Shown: positions 10,876 to 23,173 of the stretch, one piece after another
How positions within the stretch are numbered: the first letter of the stretch is position 1
Layout: every line of letters begins with the position of its first letter
Assembly (NCBI GenBank): GCA_039621445.1
Contig: CP154955.1
Coordinates: forward strand, 9,040,241-9,104,240
DNA length: 64,000 nucleotides
From: Euglena gracilis
Taxonomy: Eukaryota > Euglenida > Euglenophyceae > Euglenales
Reading direction: 5' to 3'
The notes under the pieces: model-generated
Database searches by the model: none
What the model saw: only the letters and a program-made list of their open reading frames with translations
Told to the model about the DNA's origin: nothing
Position numbers and translations under genes: made by a program

Positions 10876-11395
10876 TGTGGTTCTTCTTCTTCTTCTTCTT
10901 CTTCTTCTTCTTCTTCTTCTTCTTCTTCTTCTTCTTCTTCTTCTTCTTCTTCTTCTTCTTCTTCTTCTTCTTCTTCTTCTTCTTCTTCTTCTTCTTTCGT
11001 CTGCTTTCTTCTTCTTCTTCTTCTTACTTCCTTCTCTTTCTTCTTCTTTCTCTTCTTCTTCTTCTTCTCTTCTTCTTCTTCTATTCTTCTTCTTTCTCTT
11101 CTTCTTACTTCTTCTTCTTCTGTCTCTTAATCTCTTCTATCTCTTTCTTCTTCGTTTCTATTTCTTCTTCTTCTTTCTACCTCTTCGTTTCTTCTTCTTC
11201 TTCTTCTCTTTGCCTTCTTCTTCTTCGTTCTTCCTTCTTCTTTCTTCTTCTGTCTTTCTTCTTTCTATAACTTCTTCTTCTTCTTGTTCTTCTTTCTTCA
11301 ATACTATCTTGATTCTTTCTAGTTTCTTCTTCTCTTCTTTCTTCTCTTCCTTCTTCTTCTTTTCCTTTCTTCTCTTCTGCTTGTTCCGGTTCAGG
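10876..11395. repeat. 520-bp (TTC)n polypyrimidine tract
   Basis: Perfect TTC repeats from about 10880 to 10997, then degenerate TTC/TTTC/CTTC with almost no purine until 11395. The poly-Leu, poly-Phe and poly-Ser frames (and poly-Glu/Lys on the minus strand) are repeat artefacts. Confidence 0.95.
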
Positions 11396-11892
11396 CAGGG
11401 GTGCACACATCGGGCTTCTTCATCCTTCTTCTTCTTTGACACTGTTCAGGCAGGCGACCCGTTTCTCTGTTGCCAGCTCGCGACACATTATTGGACGGTA
11501 GCTTCGGTGGCAATTTTGACACTGTTCAGGCAGGCGACCCGTTTCTGTGGCCAGCTCCGACAGTTTGTTCGTTTCAGGTTTCGGATCATTGTTGCGATCT
11601 GGGTAGGGAAAAAAGCTCGGCTTGAATAAGACTAAGTTTGTTTTATGGTTGGATATCTAATTTGTTCAATTTTGGTTGTTTTTTTAGGTCCTGCTGCCTA
11701 ATAACATTAAACCCTATGTTATCATTTAATCTTCATCTAACCCTGTGCTATTCCTGATCCTAACCCGATTCTGATCCCGCCCGTGCCAAAAAAATCCCAA
11801 GCTGGCCGGTTCCCTGAGGGTGAAAACATGAAGAGGCCCAGTATTGTCACGCGGTCGGCCCCGGTTTCATCACTCTCGGAAGCAGGGCAGTG

Positions 11893-11962
11893 GTGCAACT
11901 CTTCTTCTTTTCCTTCTTCTTCTTCTTCTTCTTCTTCTTCTTCTTCTTCTTCTTCTTCTTCC
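11893..11962. repeat. (TTC)n microsatellite
   Basis: A second, shorter TTC tract, flanked by unrelated sequence. Confidence 0.95.
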
Positions 11963-12824
11963 AGAATTATCCACCACGGTGCACCCCGGGCGTAGTGCGG
12001 GGAGGTTTCGAAATGGCATCGCCAGTGAAGCACGTCCCCCAAGGAGGCAGGGAGGCAGAAAAATGGCATCCCAATGCCCACCCTATGCCTTCAAGTAACC
12101 CCAGCGCGGAGGACCCAAAACAATAAAAAAAGCTCATGAGCAAAAAGAGCGAAATGTCTGTAAATCTCTTTGGAAGCTCCCCGGGGTTCAACATGTTTCT
12201 GCCTTTGGGAACTATTGATTTTCCCCCACCCTGCATAAGTGGGTTTTTTTGCGTTTTATTGCAATGCAACACATTTGCTATGCAACACGGTGCATATTTT
12301 AGACAACTGCTCACACTTTTTTCTTTAACAAGATAGATAAAAAACACAAACAAAATAAATACCTTGTACATTGTTTGTTCACAAAAATCCGAAAAAGTGA
12401 AATAAAATGCGGGCAAATTTGCGAAAATGTATGTTTTATTTGCCCTGTTGATTACCCTGATATTTCATTATGCAACAACTATTCATGCGAAATTGGTTCA
12501 TAATATGCAATTTCAGGTTGTCTGGAAGAATTTACCTGACGCAAACGAAACCATGCCTTTTCGGAACAGGTCATTTTGAAAATCAAAATTCAAATTATAC
12601 AACTTGCATATTTGTCCCCATTTAATTCTGTTTGAAAAAAGAAAACAAAAAAAGATGATTCTCTGTGGATGAACAAAACCAATCAGTTTAAAAAATAAAT
12701 AGGGAAAAGCAAAAAAAAAAAAAACATGGCGAGATATTAAAGGGGAAAAGGGCTGAAAGAAGGTGAAGAAAACAAGAAGCAAGTGGAAGAAAAACGACAC
12801 TTCTGTGACGTTCAACGCAGATCA

Positions 12825-13102
12825 TCAGTTTGAGGAAAAATGTTGGCTTTTCCAGACGAGATAATCGGCCACATTTTGCTGGGCAATTTCGCGGGCAAAT
12901 CTGAGATCGCCATAGCCCAGCATCCGGGCCAAAATGCAATCCGTCCGTCCCAGGGCCTTCAAATACAAAAAGCGGGGCTTGATGCGCTTCTCCAGGCTCC
13001 AGCCCCATAGCCGTGGGTAGCGACCCACCTCCTTCCAGGAGCGCCCCATGTCGTGCAGCACAAAATCTAAGGTCGGCTTCAAATTCCGATCCACGGCGCA
13101 AA
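12825..13102 (-). CDS. mTERF gene terminal exon
   Basis: It enters in phase 1 after the acceptor aaaccaag and reads NLKPTLDFVLHDMG, then EVGRYPRLWGWSLEKRIKPR, FLYLKALG and a final MLGYGDLRFA segment, stopping with TGA at 12827-12825. This is the typical mTERF C-terminus (R-N-L-x-P-x-L-D-F ... SLEKRIxPR). A paralogous terminal exon is at 31638-31793. Confidence 0.78.
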
Positions 13103-16100
13103 CTTGGTTTCACATTTGCGAGCTTTTAATAATACTGTGAAATTTTGTTTCTGTGGGTTGGAAACAGCAATTGGCGGGGGGGGGGGGACAGGGAAAACCC
13201 TCCGACCAAAGAAGGAAGATGTTTAGACGTGAATCTTTTGCAATTTAAGCTGCTTTGAAGGCGCTGCCTTTGATAATTGAAAACTGGGGGAAAACAAAGA
13301 AATAGGGGTCTCCCCTCGTCACAAACTACATAAAAACTGAATTGTGTCAAATTCGCGGAAGACCCTGCAACCTAAAAGGCCAGGGGAAGCTTTGATATGC
13401 TTGACGGAGTCGAATCCATTCTCCTCCAGGAACAGGAGCTTCTCCTGTAAAACCTCCGCCCGCATTCCCAACACATGGGCATTTAAGGCACACAACCCTT
13501 TGTGCACTTTCACACTGTGCACCAAGGAAAATGTCGTCATGGCACAAACTTTCAACATTCAAAACAGTGCAAATGAGTGCAAAATTTAACAAAAACTATC
13601 ACCTATTATCATATTCGGTGTGAATCATACAGGCATTTCGCCAGTTTTCCTGTCATTTCCAGTTTCCTGTCATTGGAAAAAGGCATCATTTGCAACTACA
13701 TCAAACTCCCCTCCTCAAATAACTTAGTGAGGCCCTTGACCCTGCCATGGCCGAATAATTTGGTGGGGGGCAAGCCGAAGAAGATTGTTCCAGTAACCTG
13801 GCACCCCCCTTTTAAGGCAAGAAACACCTTAACAGCAACAAAATGGTGTCCAAATAATCTGACAGGGGGGAAAAGAAAAAGGTGGTTCCAATAACCTGGT
13901 ACCCCGCCAGGTTATTTGGGGAGGCGAATTTTATACACATGGTGTTTCACAAAGGGAATCTTGCCTTGAAATTTGTGCAAGCATCAGGGAAATCTGTATT
14001 TCTGGATCATTGTCAACATGACAACTGATTTGCATGTGTTTCCTGGTAACTGAATTCAGCAAAATGCTTGTATTATGGTAATCTGGTATTATGGTGATGA
14101 GATTTGACCACCAATACAGCCTCGTTGTTTAGAATTGTCGATCATTCAATCAAAGAGAAAGAATGATATAAATAAAGTGTGAATGAAATGCTGACGCACA
14201 TTTTTTGAGTCCGCAAGAACGGGAACGTTCTTGATCAGTGAGCAGCAATCACAAATGCGAATTCCATCTCAATGGGAAAAACATTTAAATTTTATCAAAA
14301 ATGTGTCTCCAAAACCAAATAACCTCAAACATAAACAACCATATAAAAATCATCACAAACAAAAAGAAAAATCAAACTAACAATCATTATATTTGCATTT
14401 TTATTGTTAATTGTATTTTTTGCCAACTCTGAAAGATGTCTGTAAAAAACGGTTTTGGTTTTGATTGGTTTCTTTTTTCTTTGGATCCATTCTCCATTCC
14501 AAACAGCAATAGAGTGTGTGGACGTGCTTCAGCGTCCTCATGTCCACACCAGCGTTCTTTAAAAACTGCGCAGCCTGCACAATCGTCCGAACATCGCTGC
14601 CAAACAAATGGAGTAGGAAAATTCCATCTGGACCCAGAACAAGAATTTGAAAAAACAAACTACATACATACACAACATATAATACATAATTTAACCACAT
14701 AATACACAATACACAATACATAATACATAATACATGATACATAATACATAATACATGATACAAATATAACATAATATAATATAAAATATGTAATACATGA
14801 TATGTAATACATACTATAAAATAAATAAAAATACATGATGTGATATATAATATGTAATATATATATATATATATAATGTGTAATATATATAATGTACAAT
14901 ATAAAAATATGTCATACATAATATTTAATGCAAAATATAATATATAAATATATTACATTAATATAATATCATTACACAATATACATTACATGACATGCAT
15001 GCATTTAAATGTACTGTGTACACACAGAAAACACATATAATATTTTTGTACATGCATGCATGCATGATGTCTGTACACGAAAATCACCTGCAGCGGAACG
15101 GTGAAACTGTGAACACGCCTTTTTGGTTCCTCATAAAAAAGCAAGCAAAGGGCACAGAATTTGGTTCCTGGTGCACCTGAAGCACAAGAATGTAAATTTC
15201 AATGCAACATGACCAGAATCTACGTAATATCCTTGAATGCATATATGAATATGATATGGATGGAATGATGGATGGATGAATAGATGTATAGATGGATAGA
15301 TGGATAAAAGGCGGGGATGGGATGAGAATACATAGCCAAACAAGAAACTAAACAAAACAAAGAACTACAAACAGGGCAAGGACTCACACTGAAGCATACG
15401 TTAGCAACATCAATATCTCCAAAAAAATTGTGTTTCAGACATCGTTGCACACACAGAATGAAGACCCAAAAATATTTTATCGCGATTTTTTCTGGGTCAT
15501 ATTATTGGGTCCAAAATGGAAACCATCCGGGTAGGCATAAGCTTAAAGACCCCAGCGGGTCCACTGGTTGGATTTTCACTGGCTGCGGCCAGAAAATCAC
15601 CAACACGGGGGTTTTTGGGGGTCCCACATTGGAAATGAATTTCTCTGGCACCTCACGCCGATGCGGAAATGCGGCCGATGTGGAAATGCGGCTTTCAAAA
15701 TGTTCTTATTTGAAATTTTGCTCCAAAAATCTCGAAATTTTCAAAAAAAGAGCATTGTAAGCAGTTCAGGGGTTTTTTTACAGTTGTATGTATGCATGCA
15801 TGTATGCATGCATGCATGCATGCATGCATGCATGTATGTATGTATGTATGTATGTATGTATGTATGTATGCATGTATGCATGTATGTATGTATGTATGTA
15901 TGTATGTCTGTATATATATATATACATATATATACACATACACATACATATACACACACATAAAAATATATACATCTATCACCTGTCAAAACACCCCTCT
16001 ACCAGTGCTCTCAGCTCTGGGAGGCGATTGGGGATTAGTTCTGTGGAGTGTGGGACGCCATCATTTTTTGATTTTTTTTCAGGGTCTGAAAATTTACTTG

Positions 16101-19100
16101 GCACACTGTACATATACATATACATATGCGTATGCGTATACATATAAAAAATGCATATGCATATACATTTACATATACATATACATACACGTATACATAT
16201 AATTCATCTAGGGGGAGGGGTCCTGTAACTCCACCTGGGTCCCACTTTTCGGATTCTTCGGTCTGTTTCGTCAGGGCAACTTTCTGTGGAATCTGGGAGA
16301 GCGTTATGAATAATAATAGGGTTCTGGTTGGGATAAGCACGCCAAAGATTGGCCCACTTTGGGACACTGAGGTCCTCGTTTCGGAAAATTTTTGGAACTC
16401 GCTCCGTAAACATTGCCGAATTCGGCCTAAATTCAGCCTCACTAGGTCCGTGATATTCCTTAATTCCTAAAAACAGGCGTGCCGGGAATCTGGTTGCAAC
16501 CATAACCCTACCCCCGAAAACAACCAGAAAAATACACCCAGTGGGACCCCGGTGAAACGACGAGGACCCCACTGGATGAACTGTATTCCCCCTGGGGGGC
16601 AAGTTCGTTGCTGCCATATGCATATATGTTTGTGCATGTGTGTGTATCGATACAGTAAATTCAACTGTCAACATTAATGACTCGTACTCGGTTTTCTCAT
16701 TGTTTCACAATCTGCAGTCACAAACAATACAATTCAATTTTGCACATTTTATTGGTTCGGGGACGTCCATTAATTTTGGGTGCACCCCAATTTTTTTTTG
16801 AAAAACTCAGATGCGCACGGAACGATGAGCGACCTGGTTGTCGGTGTCACATGCATTGGCGACTTGACAGACGCAGAACAAGGACGGCATGTCTCAGCTG
16901 ATCCGTTGTCCTGCCATCGTGGACAACGCACTCTTACCAAACTGCCATGCTCACCCCATCTCTGCCCTTCTTGAGGGGCAGCTGGTTCCAGGCATTTCTC
17001 TGCCAGCACTTGTGCACCTCTTGTCCGGCACGAAACTCCTGCCAGGGTGGCTGGCATGCAGCCCGGACCTCAACGTTGTGTGGATCGCCCGCCAGCTTGT
17101 TGGGAAATCCTTCCCGAACGCTGCTGCGTCGTGGCTCCGCGTTTAACAAGCCTGGGCTGGTGTACCTCCAGTTTTTGCGGCTCTCCATGACCCGACGGCT
17201 TGCTGCCTTTTGGAAGGCCCGGGGAGGGGCTAGGAGTGTCAGGGCCGCTGAGGCACCTTTACGCAAAGCCGTGATGGTGCCTGCTTCTGTTGCTTTTGTG
17301 TTCTGCATGCCCCCTCCAAAGGCATCCACGTGGACCCACACCCCTTGCTCAGATATGTATTTCTTCCAAAAAATTTGGGTGCGCCAATAATTAATGGACG
17401 TGCCCGTACCAATAATTAATGGACGTAGTGTAAACATATGCCATATGTTGAAAATCAAGCAAATGACGATTCTGCAAATAATTACCAACTTCGACCCGTT
17501 TCCCCTAAAAAAATTCGGGACAGTTCTTCGGCTCAGCCCAGCTTGGGCTGAGTTTGCACCAAAATTTTTTCAACAGACCCCCCCCCCCCCCCGGACTGGC
17601 AGCCTGACTTGAGAGTTAGCAGGAAAGCTACTCAGCGCAGACCGCAAATGAACCTCCAAACCGTAATCAGAAGAGATTGCAGCCCAAATGCGAATGGTTG
17701 GGTATTTTAAGGAGATAAATTGCATCTACATGCATTTACCTTGTTTGGATCTGGGGTATGATGGATACTCAGGTGTGAATGTGCAGGTGAAATTTCTACC
17801 ACTGACGAGCTGAATAGAACCTTCCTTTGAGGCCGTTTGGTCAGCAATACATCTGCATCCAAACCGATTGATTCCAGCACTTCGACTAATAATGGTTGGG
17901 CGTCGCTGACGACTGAGCTATTCGACCTGCTGTGCATCAGCAGGCCGACTCCTGCTAAGTCTGCACGTCCAGTCGCAATCCTGGCCAAATTATGCAACAA
18001 ACTGCTTCATATCATGTGCCTGTCCGGCTGCATCATACAGAGTGTGACCGATATGACTGAAAAAAACGATGAAAATACCCTTTCCTGGTTTTCTTAAAGA
18101 CCATTTAGGGGGGGGTCCAGCAGGCTGCGGCTGGAAGAAGGTTGTGGCTGGAAGAATATATTGGCAGAACCCCACCTCTCGTGGGAGGTCTGGTTGGCAG
18201 TGGATCTCGCTAAAACCCGAAAGAGGTAAATAGTAATAATAATAATAAATCCAAATCCAGCTGGGTTGGGATTATTGGCCAAAATTTTGAGATGAAACCC
18301 CATTTTCAGCCATCTTTGACCCCTTATTTTCAGTCGGCTTGTTGCGCCTTGTGTCGAAAAATTTTCGGTCTGGCTGCCCCAACTTTATGTCAGTACCCTT
18401 CCCCCCTGGGGCACGCTTTTGCTTCAGGACCTGGGGGGGTCACTGACGCTAGCCATTTTGCTGCTGGAAAAAGGGACGAGGTGGACCCCCTCCCCTTGGG
18501 GGGGGGTCCCTCCTCCAGCGCTGCTTGCCGAGGTGGAAATGAGGTTTTTCATGGCTGAGTTTGTTCCACAAATCCCAAAAATGACCAGACCCCCGATAAT
18601 AATAATTTTTTTAAGGGAGGGTTGAGGACAAGGGTTTTCAATCCGCTGGCCCAAATCTGGGGGGTCCAGCCAGAAGGCAGTTTTTCTTATTCCAACCAGG
18701 AGCTCCCACGCGCCCCCAGAGCAGGCTTCTGCTTAAAGGTTCGCTGCACACCCCCCAGGGGGGTGGGCTGCAGCTAGTCCAAGTTTGGCCAATGGAAATA
18801 ATCCTAATGGATTCCCCCCCCCCCCCGGGAAACTGTCACCTGACAGGTTGGCCAGTACCGGGGACCCTGACAACTTCCTATACTGACAGGTTGGCCGGTA
18901 CCAGGGACCCTGACAGTTTCCCGGGCGGGACCCTGACAGTTTCCTGGGCAGGGCATTTCAAGGGAAAATCAATGAAAAATGACCCTGACAGGTTGGCTGG
19001 TACCGGGTACCGGGGAGCTTGACAACTTCCTATTCTGACAGGTTCGCCGGTACCGGGGACCATGACAGTTTCCCGGACGGGACCCTGACAGGTTCTCGGG

Positions 19101-22100
19101 CATGACAGTTTCCCGGGGGGGGGGGTATCATTAAACAAAGAAAAATGCAAACTGGCCAACGGAGTGAGGGCAGGTCCTAAATGGGATTGGCGATAACAAA
19201 ATATCAATGACAAACTATTTTTACAAATGAAAAATTTGTCAAAAAATGGCATGTTAATGTGATGCCACAAGAACTTCCTAAGCCCTGTTCATTTTCCTTC
19301 AGCAGGGTCAAGACCTCACTCCCCATTAGATTGCTGAAATGTGAAAAACGACCCCACAATCAAATGGATGATTTTTGATTTTTGATGGTTTTTTTTTGCT
19401 CCTCTTCAGATCACCAGCAAATAATATCTCACTAACAAAGAATATCGTCGTTCGCAATCAGAATCAAGAGTAGGCTTGTCCTCTGCATTCTGCATATTGA
19501 TGGTGAGCCGATCCAAGCCCGGTCGTAATAATGCAGGACAGTGGTTGACCATTTGTGCAATCATGCCTCTGGTCCCAATGACATCCATTTTTTTCTGTAA
19601 AGTAGACGTACGCTGGGTCAATACGCCCGGGTAGGTATTCACCACTTTGGCAACGTCCAAGCCATGCCTCTGCAAAAATCGCACTTTGTCCTCTAGGTAA
19701 TCCAACTGGCAAGCAAGGGTGGAAGGCTTTGTCGACACCACACGTCGCACATCAACGTCCAGCTGCTCCAGGTATGCCGTCACACGTTTTACCTTCGCCA
19801 GCCCCTAATGCCTGATTGGCGGGTAGCGTGCCACCACCTTCTGTGCATCAATGCCGTAAAGGTTGGCAAACAGAGAGGTGCTCAAGCTGCAGGGTAAATT
19901 GTTGTCTGTTGTCAATCGTCCGACACACACAGTCGTACAAACATTATAATACCAAAATGGGGAGGGAAGAACATTTACTGAAAATCTTCATCAAGTCAAA
20001 TCAGCAATATTTCATGAAATTAAACTGTAAACATTTCGTGAGGTGTTTTGGAATAAAACACATGCAACAGAAGGATTACCTTGCTGGGAAGACATCAAAA
20101 ATGAAAAATCCCGGCATAGATATGGCACAAAATATGCTTGTTTGGGGGGAGAGCGTGGTGCGTTCATTCCCAATTAGGGGCCATAATTTAGGCCGGGTTG
20201 AAATTGGTATATGATTGGGATTCTTATGAGGGTCAGGGTTAGGAATAGGGTTGGGGCTTGGTGTGGAGGGTGAGATGGGGGGTGTCAGGATATCTCAGAG
20301 ACACTACGACTGGAGAGGCTCTACGTCAAGGTGTATGAATAAAACTGACAAGGGGTTGGTCGCCAAGCTTCCCACCAGGCTTTTGCTTAAAGACCCCCGG
20401 GGGGGTACTGGCTAGCAAATCGGCTAGACACTGGAAAAATGGACTGGCTAGACTCCCCCTCCTCCCGGGGGGGGGGGGTCCGGGGGTCCCCCCGACAGAA
20501 AAAAACGCTGAGGGCCGAGGTGAAAATGAGGTTTTTAATAGATTTTTGGCTGATTTTGTTCCAAAAAAAAATCCCGAAAAAAATTTCTGGCGCTTTGCGC
20601 CGGTCACTGGAAGAAAAAAAATCCCACTAGCTAGCCCTGCTAGGTGACCCCCCCCCGGGGGGTTTGCTAGAAATCCCACCAGCCAAATTTGGACTAGCTG
20701 CAGTCCAGCCCCCCCCCCCGGGGGGGTACTGCAATCCCTTAAGCAAAAGCCTGCTTCCCACGCAAACAAAACCGAAACCCAAGCACATTCCAGGAAGAAA
20801 TGTGCCCGCACTTCTGCGCATGGAAGACCTGTGCACAAGGAAATGAGATTTGCTGAACTTTCTGTGCTCCAAACATTGAGGAGAGAGAGACTTGTAATCC
20901 ATTAATTTATCCATCAAATTCCTTAATTTGCCTCTCGCATGGGACCACGGCACCAAAACATCTGCTTTCGCTCACCCACCAGGGGATGGGCTGGTTGGCT
21001 GGCGATTCCTTCTTGGGTCCTCAAGGTGAACTGGCCCCCCGATCTGGGGCCCAACCACGTAACAAAACACGAACATTCTGGTGTGATTTTCCTTGCCATT
21101 TTTGCCCATTTTCTTTTGGGCTTGGCCAAAGTTAAATTGTCCATTATATATGAAAGTCCAGCAGTCCTTCAGGAGGCTGGACGGGCTGGACAGAAGAAAA
21201 ATTTGTCGATGAGGGGGAGGAAGGTGTGAAGTTGAAAAAATAGGGGCGTTGGCTGGGTGGAGCCTCTCCTCTAAGAGTGAGGACCTCTAAGTTTTCAGCG
21301 AGACCTGGTACCAAGCCCTACACCTCATCACTCCGCACTGCATTTCCTTTTAAATCCGGAACCTACAGATGTGAAGAACCACTAGCAGCCTTTTAATGAA
21401 AAACAAAAAGAAAAACCTGCACAACTACATTCCGGCAATTATATTAGCACATTCCCATGCTCCATTCTTTTGCGTCTTCCCTGGTTTCGCAAAACTTCTT
21501 TTGCTTCTCTTGCTCTTTCAACCCACGTTATCACACTCATGAAGCACACCTTCCTCCGATAAATGCCCATCTGCCGTCGCAGGCCGCCGTCCCATTTTGG
21601 CCCCTGACATCGCAGCCAACGCCCACTCAGGGTTTGCAGCCGCCAGGCAATCAGCCCCATCGTGTCGCATATCCCACGCTGGTACATGCTTAAAAAACAA
21701 AATGCTCCACCCAGCTGGCTAAAATGGGGTGCCACCCTGTACATCCCCAATCTATTTTTCACATTCACAATAAAAAAAATATAATCACAGTATAGTCATA
21801 TTCAAAATATATGCTAATATATCGGCAAAATGGCGTGCAAAAAAAAAAACATAAAAAACTGAAAGTTTCAACTCTCCAGGAAAGCTACCTGAAAGGCAAC
21901 ATCAAAAAGAGAAGATATCAATACCGGATATCATTGCGAATACGATATCATGGCCAAACATTTGGGTGTGTTCCTGGATCTTCCAAACGAAGGTTGCTGC
22001 CCGCCTTCGATTGATCGTGGACACTGGTTTCTAAGGTCAATTAAAAGGCAAAAAAAAAGACAACAAAGCAGAACATTTTAAGAAAAATCCTTGGCTTCCA

Positions 22101-22557
22101 TTTTCCCACAAGAACAGCGTTTCATCTGGGTGTGAGCCCAAACCCTTCCAACCCCCCCGGGGGGGGGCACCTACCCATCCTAAACCTGCCCAAAACCCCT
22201 TGAAAATATTTTTTTTGCGGCCGGTTTTTGGCCTGCCAGAACTCCTTGCGAGATCCAAAATATCATCAGATCATCAGATCAAATGCACGTGAAAATGCAA
22301 AAGAACAAATATAAAACATCCTGGTTGCCCTTTGGCCCTTTCGCTCATATGATTTGGGCCAGGTGCTGCAACCCAAAAAAAAAAACGTTGCAGGCCACAC
22401 GCTGATATTGATTCCTGGGTGGAGCAAAATACATACGCACATTGGCACTCTTCGGAGAATGTGTTTGCGGATTCCACAACACAGAACCAGCGGCTTGCAT
22501 CTGAGTGCTGAAACGGTGCAATGCCATGCAGAATTTAAAAAGAAGGGTCGGGATTGA
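12825..22557 (-). CDS. mTERF-repeat protein exon cluster
   Basis: Six minus-strand exon-like segments encode mTERF repeats (two helices followed by a ...P-x-hydrophobic-L motif). Members of this family bind nucleic acid in mitochondria or plastids and act in organelle transcription, RNA maturation or ribosome assembly. The last three exons (14596-14524, 13444-13372, 13102-12825) join in phase and end at TGA. The segment at 17929-17803 resembles a first repeat (ESIGLDADVLLTKRPQ). The segments at 19886-19490 and 22557-22488 lie further upstream and may belong to the same gene, a second copy or a pseudogene, because the 19.8-kb exon has an in-frame TAG. The start codon and organelle-targeting peptide were not found. 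Confidence 0.6.
13372..13444 (-). CDS. mTERF gene penultimate exon
   Basis: EKLLFLEENGFDSVKHIKAS, then PGLL: one mTERF repeat unit. The acceptor is ggttttacag and the donor TTTTAG|GTTGC, exiting in phase 1, which joins in frame to the terminal exon. The frame is open upstream to about 13535 (NAHVLGMRAEVLQ also fits the family), so the true start may be earlier. Confidence 0.72.
14524..14596 (-). CDS. mTERF gene internal exon
   Basis: DVRTIVQAAQFLKNAGVDMR, then TLKH: one mTERF repeat unit. The acceptor is ctactccatttgtttggcag and the donor CAC|GTCCAC. It is 73 nt long, exactly like the 13372-13444 exon. Confidence 0.62.
14690..15310. repeat. AT-rich ATAC/TATA and GGAT satellites
   Basis: 14696-14990 is a degenerate (AATAC/ATAT)n tract. 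15236-15310 is a TGGATAGATGGA repeat. No gene seen. Confidence 0.85.
15785..16205. repeat. (ATGC/ATGT)n and (TATACA)n tracts
   Basis: 15785-15910 alternates ATGC and ATGT units and runs into TA/CA repeats to 15965. 16107-16205 is a second CATATA tract. The Met/Cys/His-rich frames are artefacts. Confidence 0.9.
16751..17426. mobile_element. Degenerate Tc1/mariner-like element with TIRs
   Basis: The left end reads ACGTCCATTAATTTTGGGTG then CACCCCAATTTT. The right end is the inverted match AAATTTGGGTGCGCCAATAA then TTAATGGACGT. A second right terminus (CCAATAATTAATGGACGT) follows at once, so the right end is doubled. Between them a plus-strand frame carries VDNALLPNCHAH and GWLACSPDLN, resembling the QDNAPxH and W-P-A-x-S-P-D-L-N motifs around the second and third acidic residues of Tc1/mariner transposases. 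Stops and frame changes show it is dead. Confidence 0.6.
17803..17929 (-). CDS. mTERF-like exon
   Basis: Reads SDAQPLLVEVLESIGLDADV, then LLTKRPQRKVLFSSS, resembling the N-terminal repeat of mTERF proteins (G-hydrophobic-D ... L-x-x-x-P). The acceptor is cctgctgatgcacag and the donor TCA|GTGGTAG. Medium support. Confidence 0.5.
18830..19130. repeat. TGACAG/GGTACC minisatellite
   Basis: Imperfect tandem units of about 50 bp built from CTGACAGGTTGGCCGGTACC, GGGGACCCTGACAGTTTCCC and GGGCGGGACC. About six units are readable. Confidence 0.75.
19490..19886 (-). pseudogene. mTERF double-repeat exon with in-frame TAG
   Basis: From the acceptor aatttaccctgcag it reads LYGIDAQKVVARYPPIRH, then TAG, then in the same frame GLAKVKRVTAYLEQLDVDVR, DYLEDKVRFLQRHGLDVAKV, VNTYPGVL and PALLRPGLDRLTINMQ. 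These are three consecutive mTERF repeats with normal spacing across the stop. So the TAG is a nonsense change in an otherwise intact exon, a sequencing error, or a reassigned codon. The other stops recognised in this window are TGA or TAA. Confidence 0.62.
20376..20753. mobile_element. Short TIR element with 8-bp TSD (copy 3)
   Basis: Termini CAGGCTTTTGCTTAAAGACC and CCCTTAAGCAAAAGCCTG. Exact duplication CTTCCCAC at 20368-20375 and 20754-20761. Close relative of the 1886-2316 element (same ACTGGCTAGCAAATCGGCTA-type left half and GCGCTTTGCGCCGG hairpin). Confidence 0.92.
21518..21692 (-). other. Unassigned exon-like open segment
   Basis: Two minus-strand frames are open. One (RGICDTMGLIAWRLQTLSGR...) lies between the acceptor agcatgtaccag and the donor AAG|GTGTGC. 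I recognise no family in either frame. Confidence 0.22.
22488..22557 (-). CDS. Possible mTERF upstream exon
   Basis: It has a strong acceptor, gtccgcctgttttcttctgcag, and the donor GCTG|GTTCTG. It encodes SIPTLLFKFCMALHRFSTQM, then QAAG. The P-T-L-L step fits an mTERF repeat, but the match is short. Confidence 0.35.
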
Positions 22558-23173
22558 CTGCAGAAGAAAACAGGCGGACAGGTCAGAAGCTGAAATGCTC
22601 GCCATTGCAATCACCAAATCCAAAGATCAAAACGATTAAATGAAATATTTTAAGAGAATATTTATCTATCAAGCAAAATATCAAACTGCACCTCTTCAGA
22701 GTCGTAAAACCCGGCAGAGAAACCAGCTGCTTGGTCTGCTGTGATGGCTGCCACAACCTGGTTGTCATTAGAGAATATGAGAAATTTCAGGAGAAATATG
22801 CCAGAAAACAAAAAAAAATGTTCCAGATCTGTGGCATTGGCAAGGTGTTGTTGTGTTTGTATGTGTGCACATGTACGCGTATCTGTGTTTGGTTGCGTCT
22901 CCCGGACTCCCACCAAACTTCTTTAAAACTGGAGATATGCGCATCTCCAGGCCTCCAGGCGGAGGGGGGGGGGTCGAAACCATCGGAGAAACAACTCTCG
23001 GAGCCCCTAGCCTTTTTTTTGTAATTTTGACCTTTTCAAAATGAGAGGTTTTTGGGAATCCAGGACCACGCACTGCAGGGGCTTGCCCCCTCCCCCCGAG
23101 GGCCTTCCGAGTTGGAAAAAAAACAAATCCTGTGCCCATACCACATCTTTTTTTCCCCAGCCCAGAACAATTG

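Noticed and set aside
10778-11629. 283-residue Leu/Phe-rich open frame
   Set aside because: Produced by the TTC tract; reads as poly-Leu, poly-Phe or poly-Ser depending on frame.
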